Source of the DNA: Candidatus Kaiserbacteria bacterium RIFCSPHIGHO2_01_FULL_53_29
GTDB taxonomy: Bacteria > Patescibacteriota > Minisyncoccia > Phycocordibacterales > UBA2100
Length of the DNA stretch: 39,482 nucleotides
Assembly: GCA_001781125.1 (NCBI GenBank)
Contig: MFKT01000013.1
Location: 1 to 39,482, forward strand
Direction: 5' to 3'
Shown: positions 26,281 to 33,384 of the stretch, one piece after another
How positions within the stretch are numbered: position 1 is the stretch's first letter
How the letters are laid out: the number at the start of each line of letters is the position of its first letter
Program-made: the position numbers and the translations under genes
Notes under the pieces: generated by a model
What the model saw: only the letters and a program-made list of their open reading frames with translations
Database searches by the model: none
Told to the model about the DNA's origin: nothing

Positions 26281-26880
26281 CTACGTCTGTATCTGTGCAA
26301 ACCGGTTCTCCACAACACCCCAATTCAGGTTCTTGAAGAAAGCATCGATGTATTTACCTTTGCCTTGAGCGCCGTAGTCGAGGAGGAATGCGTGTTCCCA
26401 CACGTCGAGTGCGAGGATGATGGGCAGTGTGACGAAGTGCCCTTGATGCTGCTCGCCGCTGAATCCCACGAGGAACGCGTCGGCCTCTTTGTCGTAGTAG
26501 AGGAGCGACCATCCGGGGCCGCGCATCAATCCGACGCTCCTCACTTGTTTGATGACTGTTTCGGCGCTGCCGGCATCTTTTGCAAATGCTTTTGCAAGAG
26601 CTCCTTTCGGATCGAGCTCTTTGCCACCTCCTTCCCACTGTGTGAAATAGTGCTCGTGCAATCGCATGCCGCCGAATTCAAAAGACCGGCGGCGCACGAG
26701 TTCGGAGAGTGCCTGTGCGTTCTTTTCGGGATCCTTCACCAGATCCTCGAGCGCACTCGAGATCGCATTAAAATTCTTGACGTACCCCTCGTAGAGGCCG
26801 ATGTGTTCCTCGACTGATTTTTCAGAGATACCTTCGAGCTTCGGCAGCTTGAATTTTCTTGCTTCGTAGGTAGTGTACAT
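26281..26880 (-). CDS. sodB: Fe/Mn superoxide dismutase
   Basis: 'LDVWEHAFLLDYGAQGKGKYIDAFFKNLNWGVVENRF' plus His ligands in 'VEEHIGLYEGYVKN' and 'RLHEHYFTQW'. Confidence 0.92.
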   Translation of the reverse strand: MYTTYEARKFKLPKLEGISEKSVEEHIGLYEGYVKNFNAISSALEDLVKDPEKNAQALSELVRRRSFEFGGMRLHEHYFTQWEGGGKELDPKGALAKAFAKDAGSAETVIKQVRSVGLMRGPGWSLLYYDKEADAFLVGFSGEQHQGHFVTLPIILALDVWEHAFLLDYGAQGKGKYIDAFFKNLNWGVVENRFAQIQT

Positions 26881-26958
26881 ACACAACAGGGTTAGCTGCT
26901 AACAATCCGCAGTATAGCATCGCCATTCATGAAGTGCTGATGAGGCTATACTATTCTC

Positions 26959-27840
26959 ATGCGTCGAAGCGCACAGATAAAAGGCATCGCGATCGCAATT
27001 CTTCTTACTATTGTGCTCTGTATTTCCTATGCCGCATGGCATGAGGATCGGCGCGGACTCCTCACCGTTTCTTTCTTGAACATCGGACAAGGTGATTCAA
27101 TTTTCATTGATGCGCCATCGGGGCGGCAAGTGCTCATCGACGGCGGACCCAATTCAGGTATCTTGCGCGAGCTTTCGAAGGTCATGCCGTGGTACGACCG
27201 CTCCATCGACGTCGTTATTCCCACACATCCGGATGCCGACCATGTCAGTGGACTTATCGACGTGCTCGACCGCTTCAAGATCTCGACCGTCGTTCATTCA
27301 AGCGTGCAGGGTGATACTTCGACCGCGCAAGCGCTGGTGGATGCGATGAAGCAGGAAGGTGCGCGAGAGATCACTGCGAGGCGCGGGCAGGTCATCGATC
27401 TTGGTTCGACAGGCTCACCACAGGCGGGAAGGCCGCATGCGTATCTCGAAGTGCTCTCACCCGACAGGCTCGCGCCGCATGTCGACACCAACGACGGGTG
27501 TGTGGTCACGCGTCTCGTCTACGGTAAAACATCTTTCATGTTGAGTTGCGACGCGCCGCAGACGATTGAGAATTATCTGGTCTCACTCGATGGCAATGCG
27601 CTCCACTCGGACGTGCTCAAAGCCGGGCACCACGGCTCCAAGACTTCTTCATCGCCGTCATTTCTGGGTTTCGTAAATCCAGAATATGGGGTCTATTCGC
27701 GCGGTTGCAACAACCGCTACGGGCATCCGGCTCCCGAGACTGTCGCACGCTTCGCGCAATTCGGTATCCCCACACTCGACACGTGTACGGATGGCACGGT
27801 CACATTTGTTTCCGACGGTGTATCAGTGAAGCGTCGATAA
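26959..27840 (+). CDS. metallo-beta-lactamase-fold protein resembling the ComEC C-terminal domain
   Basis: 'VSFLNIGQGDSIFIDAPSGRQVLIDGGPNSGIL', 'VVIPTHPDADHVSGL', 'DVLKAGHHGSKTSSSPSFL'. Confidence 0.92.
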   Translation: MRRSAQIKGIAIAILLTIVLCISYAAWHEDRRGLLTVSFLNIGQGDSIFIDAPSGRQVLIDGGPNSGILRELSKVMPWYDRSIDVVIPTHPDADHVSGLIDVLDRFKISTVVHSSVQGDTSTAQALVDAMKQEGAREITARRGQVIDLGSTGSPQAGRPHAYLEVLSPDRLAPHVDTNDGCVVTRLVYGKTSFMLSCDAPQTIENYLVSLDGNALHSDVLKAGHHGSKTSSSPSFLGFVNPEYGVYSRGCNNRYGHPAPETVARFAQFGIPTLDTCTDGTVTFVSDGVSVKRR

Positions 27841-27888
27841 CGAATAACCACGTTACAACGATTCCATGGAATTGTTGTATACGATTTT

Positions 27889-28134
27889 TTATTGAACGAG
27901 GCCAGCTGCTTTGAGTGTGATATATGCGCCGCGTTTCTTCATCGTCTTCAGACCTTTTGCGGAGACGGTAATGGTGATTTTTTTGCCGAGCTCGGGAATG
28001 AAAAGGGTTCTGGTCTGGAGATTGACCTGACGGCGGCGCTTGCCCGTCGGGTTGAATTTGGTCGCACGCGTCCTATTAGAATACCCCCCGCCGACTTGGG
28101 AATGCTTACCGGTTATTTCGCAGACTCGAGCCAT
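27889..28134 (-). CDS. rpmB: 50S ribosomal protein L28
   Basis: 'MARVCEITGKHSQVGGGYSNRTRATKFNPTGKRRRQVNLQT'. Confidence 0.95.
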   Translation of the reverse strand: MARVCEITGKHSQVGGGYSNRTRATKFNPTGKRRRQVNLQTRTLFIPELGKKITITVSAKGLKTMKKRGAYITLKAAGLVQ

Positions 28135-28178
28135 AGACTGGGCATGCTAACACGCGTCCTATCAAAAGGCAAAAGTCT

Positions 28179-28207
28179 CGGCCCGAGGCCGATCCGCCTT
28201 GGGCGGA
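28179..28207. repeat. palindromic repeat, exact reverse complement of the recJ insert
   Basis: CGGCCCGAGGCCGATCCGCCTTGGGCGGA; 29/29 match to 21465-21493 inverted. Confidence 0.85.
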
Positions 28208-28234
28208 AAAAATTGCATTTGATATAATATCGCG

Positions 28235-28858
28235 ATGGGTCCCGACACCATCTTTCTCATCGTCATAATTATTTTCTCCGCCATCATCCACGAGGTGATG
28301 CATGGAGTGGCTGCCGACCGGCTCGGCGACCCGACCGCGCGCTATGCAGGAAGGCTCACACTCAATCCGATTCCGCACATTGATATGTTCGGCTCTATCA
28401 TCCTGCCGGTGATGCTTGCGCTTTCGCACTCGCCGTTTTTCTTCGCGTGGGCAAAGCCAGTACCTTACAATCCCTACAATCTACGGCCCGGCAGATTTAG
28501 CGAAGCGATCGTCGCGGGAGCAGGGCCATTCTCCAACGTCGTTATTGCGCTGATATTCGGATTGATCCTGCGCATGCATCTTTTCGATTCTCCCGTCAAC
28601 GCCGTCTTTTTTCTCATCGTGGTCGTCAATGTTATGCTTGCGATTTTCAATATGATACCGATCCCCCCACTCGACGGCTCAAAAGTGCTCGAAGCGTTCT
28701 TGCCGCGCTCTTTAGCGCATAGCTATGCCGGTTGGCGCGCGCGAATGGAACAGAACCCATTTCTCGGCATGGGGATCATTCTAGTAATTGTATTCGTTGC
28801 CGGCGGCGCATTCAGCAATCTCATCTACTCTCTTGCGAGTGCGATTGCGGGGATTTGA
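28235..28858 (+). CDS. M50 site-2 protease-family zinc metalloprotease
   Basis: 'AIIHEVMHGVAADRLGDPTARYAGRLTLNPIPHIDMFGSIILP' and 'NMIPIPPLDGSKVL'; TATAAT-N6-ATG. Confidence 0.92.
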   Translation: MGPDTIFLIVIIIFSAIIHEVMHGVAADRLGDPTARYAGRLTLNPIPHIDMFGSIILPVMLALSHSPFFFAWAKPVPYNPYNLRPGRFSEAIVAGAGPFSNVVIALIFGLILRMHLFDSPVNAVFFLIVVVNVMLAIFNMIPIPPLDGSKVLEAFLPRSLAHSYAGWRARMEQNPFLGMGIILVIVFVAGGAFSNLIYSLASAIAGI

Positions 28859-28865
28859 ATAGTTG

Positions 28866-29011
28866 TTAGCCAATAGGGTCTAGCCATTAGGCAGAACCGA
28901 ACATAGGCAGAACCGGACATTGCATCCGAGGGCTATGTGTAGTACATTTCCCCTGCGCGCGATGCGCGCATTTCTTTACTAGTGGCTACACCCTAGTTGC
29001 TAGTGGCTAAT
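28866..29011. repeat. paired heptad arrays upstream of rpsL
   Basis: Left 28866-28893 TAGCCAA TAGGGTC TAGCCAT TAGGCAG; right 28979-29011 CTAGTGG CTACACC CTAGTTG CTAGTGG CTAAT. Confidence 0.85.
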
Positions 29012-29014
29012 CTC

Positions 29015-29431
29015 ATGTCTACGATAAACCAACTCACACGCAAAGGCCGCACCAAGAAGGCATGGCGCACCAAGACGACCGCGCTTTCGCGCGGTTTCAA
29101 CACGCTTGAGAACCGACCCAGCTTTTATCCTGCGCCTTTCAAGCGCGGCGTCTGCACGCGCGTCACCACGAAAACCCCCCGCAAGCCGAACTCCGCTATT
29201 AGGAAAATAGCTCGCGTACGCCTCACGAATGGTATGGAAATCACCGCCTATATTCCGGGCGAAGGGCACAACCTGCAAGAACACTCGGTCGTCTTGGTGC
29301 GCGGCGGTCGCGTGAAGGACATCGGTCTTCGCTACACAATAGTGCGCGGCAAGCTCGACACTGGCGGTATCGACAGGCGCCGCCGCGGCCGCTCGCTCTA
29401 CGGTGCGAAAAAGCCAAAAGCGGTAAAGTAG
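29015..29431 (+). CDS. rpsL: 30S ribosomal protein S12
   Basis: '[12 protein letters not shown]...[76 protein letters not shown]'. Confidence 0.96.
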   Translation: MSTINQLTRKGRTKKAWRTKTTALSRGFNTLENRPSFYPAPFKRGVCTRVTTKTPRKPNSAIRKIARVRLTNGMEITAYIPGEGHNLQEHSVVLVRGGRVKDIGLRYTIVRGKLDTGGIDRRRRGRSLYGAKKPKAVK

Positions 29432-29460
29432 CCGGTAGCTTGTAGCCAGTAGCCTGTAGC
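29429..29460. repeat. heptad array between rpsL and rpsG
   Basis: TAGCCGG TAGCTTG TAGCCAG TAGCCTG TAGC; first TAG is the rpsL stop codon. Confidence 0.85.
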
Positions 29461-29478
29461 AATACGAATCAAAAAACT

Positions 29479-29940
29479 ATGCGAAGACCCGTCAAAAACA
29501 GAAAACAACCGCAGCCGGATGAAGTATACGGCTCATTTAAGATTGCGAAGCTCATAAACTATGTGATGGAACGGGGAAAGAAGGATACCGCGCGCAAGAT
29601 CGTGTACAAAGTGATGGATGAACTTAAGAAAGAAGGGGACCCTGTCGCCATTTTCGAGGAGGCGCTTGAAAAAGCATCACCCACCGTGGAAGTCCGTTCA
29701 CGTCGCGTCGGTGGAGCCAACTACCAGGTCCCGCGCGAAGTGAATCCCGCCCGCAAGTTGGCACTCGGCATGCGCTGGATAGTCGAAGCGGCCGAAGGCA
29801 CCAAGGGCAAGCCGATGCATGAGAGTTTGCTCGCCGAGATAAAAGCTGCGCACAAAGGCGAGGGAAGCGCCGTCACCAAGAAAGAAACGACTCACAGAAT
29901 GGCCGAAGCCAACAAAGCATTTGCTCACTTTGCGTGGTAG
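29479..29940 (+). CDS. rpsG: 30S ribosomal protein S7
   Basis: 'ALEKASPTVEVRSRRVGGANYQVPREVNPARKLALGMRWIVEAA'. Confidence 0.96.
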   Translation: MRRPVKNRKQPQPDEVYGSFKIAKLINYVMERGKKDTARKIVYKVMDELKKEGDPVAIFEEALEKASPTVEVRSRRVGGANYQVPREVNPARKLALGMRWIVEAAEGTKGKPMHESLLAEIKAAHKGEGSAVTKKETTHRMAEANKAFAHFAW

Positions 29941-29949
29941 GATTTTGAG

Positions 29950-30264
29950 ATGAAATTGGAAGGCTTCGCCGGAGCGGGACCCAACTACCAAGGAGTCCCT
30001 CAAACTTTGAAGGAGCGGCCTGAAGATGTCGAGAGAAACATGGCCGCCGAAGCATTGGCAGACGCGGCGCTAGCGTACTTTGAAAGTTCCCGTCTCGAAG
30101 ATCCGGATAAGATTTGGGATGATCCGGAATATGCGTCTGATTTAAGGGCGGCCGAGATCGAGGCGTGCAGACCCTACGGTTTTTCAAACGATATTGCTGC
30201 CACCGTACGGCGGGAAGCCGAAACAAGGCTTAAGCATAAAGTGAAAACAGAAATGAGGCACTAA
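29950..30264 (+). CDS. hypothetical protein between rpsG and fusA
   Basis: 104 aa ORF 9 bp after the rpsG stop, same orientation. Confidence 0.5.
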   Translation: MKLEGFAGAGPNYQGVPQTLKERPEDVERNMAAEALADAALAYFESSRLEDPDKIWDDPEYASDLRAAEIEACRPYGFSNDIAATVRREAETRLKHKVKTEMRH

Positions 30265-30300
30265 TTGCTTTTCCATACGTTTTCAGCTACATTACTGGGA

Positions 30301-30320
30301 CCTGCCTGCCGGCAGGCAGG
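30301..30320. repeat. 20-bp perfect palindrome
   Basis: CCTGCCTGCCGGCAGGCAGG; related core CCTGCCGGCAGG at 5358-5369. Confidence 0.7.
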
Positions 30321-30341
30321 CGCCCACGGGCGTTTTAATTT

Positions 30342-32483
30342 ATGGCAAGAGACTACCCACTTGAAAAAGTCCGTAACTTCGGCATCGTTGCGCACGTCGA
30401 CGCAGGTAAAACGACCACATCCGAGCGCATCCTTTTTTATACCGGCGAGAGCCACAAGATAGGTGAGGTGCACGAGGGCAACACCGTGACCGACTGGATG
30501 GAACAGGAGCGCGAGCGCGGCATCACCATCACCGCCGCAGCCATCACGTGTTTCTGGAACCCGTCGTACATGGGCGCCGACATCTCACAGAAAGTCCGCT
30601 TCAACATCATCGACACTCCCGGCCACATCGACTTCACGAGTGAAGTGAAACGCTCGATGCGTGTCTTGGATGGCGCAGTCGTCGTCTTCGACGGCGTTGC
30701 GGGCGTGGAGCCGCAAAGCGAAACCAACTGGCGCTACGCCGAAGAGGCCGAGGTACCCCGCGTCTGCTACATCAACAAACTCGATCGCACCGGCGCTTCT
30801 TTTGAGAAATCATACGCATCCATCCTCGACCGGCTTTCCAACAAAGCGGTGCGCCTGCAGATACCTATCGGGCTCGAAGACAAATTCGAAGGAGTCATCG
30901 ATCTTCTGCACATGAAGGCGTACCATTTCGAAGGAGAGATGGGCATCAACGTCGTCGCAGGGGAAATTCCGGCGAACATGAGAACGGAGGCAGATAAATA
31001 TCACGCAGAGCTCGTTGAGCGCATCGTCGAGAATGACGATGCGGTCATGACGGAGTTCCTCGATGGCAAGGAAATTCCGACCGACGTGCTGAAAAGGACG
31101 CTCCGCAAAGGTGTTATCGAGAATAAAATTTTTCCCGTGCTCACCGGCTCAAGCTTGAAGAACAAGGGCGTGCAGCTCGTACTCGACGCAGTTGTCGATT
31201 ACCTTCCGAGCCCTAAGGACATGCCGGAAGCAAAGGGAATAAATACCGACACCAACGAACCCGACTCCCGCCCCGCGAGCGACGAGGCGCCTTTCGCTGC
31301 ACTTGTCTTTAAGTTGCAGGTGGACCCGTTCGTGGGCCAGCTCTCCTTCTTCCGCGTCTATTCCGGTGTCTTCTCTGCGGGCGATACGGTCTACGATTCG
31401 GCAAATAATAAAAAAGAGCGTGTCGGCCGCATTGTACGACTGCAGGCGGACAAGCGCGAAGATGTGAAAACCGTCTATGCCGGAGAGATCGCGGCTGCGG
31501 TGGGAATGAAAGAAGTGAAGATCGGCCACACCCTCTGCGATGCCGATCACCCCATCGCGCTGGAATCGATCGTATTCCCGGAGCCGGTCGTCTCCATGCG
31601 CATCGAGCCAAACACAAAAGCCGATCAAGAAAAAATGGGCATCGCGCTCTCGCGCCTTTCGGACGAAGATCCGACGTTCCGCATCAAGTCCGATGTCGAG
31701 ACCGGAGAAACAATAGTTTCCGGCATGGGCGAACTCCACCTCGAGATAATCGTCGACCGTATGAAGCGCGAATTTGGCGTCCAAGCGACGACGGGGAAGC
31801 CGCAAGTCGCGTATCGGGAAACGATCCAAGGCACTGCCGATGTGGAATACAAACACATCAAGCAGACTGGCGGTCGCGGCCAGTACGGACACGTGAAGAT
31901 CCGTATCAAGCCGCTCGAGCCGGTCGTCGAAGGGAAGAAGGTCAAGAACAACGTCGAGCGCGAAGATCATTTTGAGTTCATCAATAACATCAAAGGAGGT
32001 GTTATTCCGCAGGAGTATATCCAGCCGGTCAGGAAGGGTCTGAAAGAGGCAATGGAGCGCGGCATTCAGGCCGGTTTTCCCGTGGTGGATATTTCCGTGG
32101 AGCTTTACGACGGCTCATCGCATGATGTCGACTCATCCGAGATAGCCTTCAAGCTCGCCGCCATCAACGCGATGCAGGAGGCGATGCAAAAAGCCAAGCC
32201 GGTCATTCTAGAGCCGATAATGAAATTGGAGGTCGTCGTCCCCGAGAAATTCATGGGCGACGTGACCGGCATGATAAACAGCAAGCGGGGAAGCATCGAA
32301 GCGATGGGCGAGCGCGGTCAAGCGCGTGTCATCACCGCGAAAGTCCCGCTCTCCGAGCTCTTCGGCTTCACGACCCAGCTTCGCTCCGCGACCGAAGGCC
32401 GCGGCGTCCCCAATGTTGAGTTCTCACACTACGCTGTTGTGCCTCGGAATGTCCAAGAAGACATCATTGCGGCGAGGAAATAA
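30342..32483 (+). CDS. fusA: elongation factor G
   Basis: 713 aa; 'NFGIVAHVDAGKTTTSERILFYTG', 'IIDTPGHIDFTSEVKRSMRVLDG', complete to '...VEFSHYAVVPRNVQEDIIAARK*'. Confidence 0.98.
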   Translation: MARDYPLEKVRNFGIVAHVDAGKTTTSERILFYTGESHKIGEVHEGNTVTDWMEQERERGITITAAAITCFWNPSYMGADISQKVRFNIIDTPGHIDFTSEVKRSMRVLDGAVVVFDGVAGVEPQSETNWRYAEEAEVPRVCYINKLDRTGASFEKSYASILDRLSNKAVRLQIPIGLEDKFEGVIDLLHMKAYHFEGEMGINVVAGEIPANMRTEADKYHAELVERIVENDDAVMTEFLDGKEIPTDVLKRTLRKGVIENKIFPVLTGSSLKNKGVQLVLDAVVDYLPSPKDMPEAKGINTDTNEPDSRPASDEAPFAALVFKLQVDPFVGQLSFFRVYSGVFSAGDTVYDSANNKKERVGRIVRLQADKREDVKTVYAGEIAAAVGMKEVKIGHTLCDADHPIALESIVFPEPVVSMRIEPNTKADQEKMGIALSRLSDEDPTFRIKSDVETGETIVSGMGELHLEIIVDRMKREFGVQATTGKPQVAYRETIQGTADVEYKHIKQTGGRGQYGHVKIRIKPLEPVVEGKKVKNNVEREDHFEFINNIKGGVIPQEYIQPVRKGLKEAMERGIQAGFPVVDISVELYDGSSHDVDSSEIAFKLAAINAMQEAMQKAKPVILEPIMKLEVVVPEKFMGDVTGMINSKRGSIEAMGERGQARVITAKVPLSELFGFTTQLRSATEGRGVPNVEFSHYAVVPRNVQEDIIAARK

Positions 32484-32548
32484 CGTTAAGTGCAGTTCCT
32501 GCGAAAAAAGCCCTTGACATATATATGGGCTATATATAAGCTATATCT

Positions 32549-32815
32549 GTGACCACCCAAATCGTATTTAATATCGATCCGAAGATCAAGGCGCAGGCGA
32601 TGAAGCGCGCGAAGCGCGAAGGCGTGCCGTTTGCCTCTGTTTTGAAGATGGCAACGAAGGCATTTGCTGATGGACAACTTTCCATAGGTCTCTCCGAGCA
32701 AATTCGGCCTGAGAAGACGAGATTATGGGAACGCCAATCGCGACTTTTAGATCAAGGAAAAGGCACAAGGCTGTCTTCAATGAAAGAATATCGAGAATTC
32801 ATAGATAGTTTGTAG
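32549..32815 (+). CDS. RelB/DinJ-like antitoxin (GTG start)
   Basis: 'MTTQIVFNIDPKIKAQAMKRAKREGVPFASVLKMATKAF'; TTGACA (32514-32519) upstream. Confidence 0.8.
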   Translation: MTTQIVFNIDPKIKAQAMKRAKREGVPFASVLKMATKAFADGQLSIGLSEQIRPEKTRLWERQSRLLDQGKGTRLSSMKEYREFIDSL

Positions 32816-32818
32816 CTC

Positions 32819-33100
32819 ATGAGTGGCACAGCCAGATACTCTTTGGTAGTCGCGGATCAATACAAAAGAGTTTTGAAGAAATTGTGTCGAAAGAATCCGG
32901 CTTTGGTCCTCGAGATCGAAAGGGCAGTCGGAAAAATCCTGTACTATCCGGAATTCGGTAAACCATTGCGGCATTCGTTGCGAAACTATCGCCGTGTACA
33001 CATCGAGGGTTCGTTCGTCCTTCTTTACGAAACTCAGGGAACCGTGGTGCGTCTGATCGACTTCGACCATCACAACCAGATTTATAAGAAATATTCTTAA
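32819..33100 (+). CDS. RelE/YafQ-like toxin
   Basis: 'YSLVVADQYKRVLKKLCRKNPALVLEIERAVGKILYYPEFGKPLRHSLRNYRRVHIEGSFVLLYE'; 3 bp after the antitoxin. Confidence 0.85.
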   Translation: MSGTARYSLVVADQYKRVLKKLCRKNPALVLEIERAVGKILYYPEFGKPLRHSLRNYRRVHIEGSFVLLYETQGTVVRLIDFDHHNQIYKKYS

Positions 33101-33111
33101 CAATCAAAGAC

Positions 33112-33251
33112 CCCGGCGCTTGCCCATGAACCAACTTTGGCTTTTTCTTGTTGGGACGCACCAGGGTTATCGAAGCCAAAAACGCATTTCCATTTGCAAT
33201 GAATAGGATGTAGACGTTTCTTCCAACAAAGCCAAAGTTTGGTGCTGGGTC
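33112..33251. repeat. ~140-bp element with inverted-repeat ends, copy 1
   Basis: AACTTTGGCTTTttcttGTTGG ... CCAACAAAGCCAAAGTT; about 89% identical to 35696-35834 by eye. Confidence 0.8.
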
Positions 33252-33326
33252 CCCAACGTCGAATTCAGCCACTACGCCGTCGTCCCCCGCAACGTCCAGG
33301 AAGACATCATCGCGGCGAGGAAGTAG
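33252..33326 (+). pseudogene. relic of fusA 3' end (24 codons plus stop), copy 1
   Basis: Translates to PNVEFSHYAVVPRNVQEDIIAARK*, identical to the EF-G C-terminus but with many synonymous differences. Confidence 0.93.
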
Positions 33327-33384
33327 TATTTCACTGTTCACACGTTCAACTTGTTCCGGCATCAGGGGTGGTAGCATTGGTCGT

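Noticed and set aside
30301-30336. Palindrome CCTGCCTGCCGGCAGGCAGG plus CGCCCACGGGCGTTTT read as a terminator before fusA
   Set aside because: The second hairpin has only a short T-tract and lies within 10 bp of the fusA start in a likely rpsL-rpsG-fusA operon; kept only as a palindromic repeat.
31149-31970. 273-aa minus-strand ORF in fusA
   Set aside because: Antisense to a highly conserved EF-G coding region; shadow ORF.
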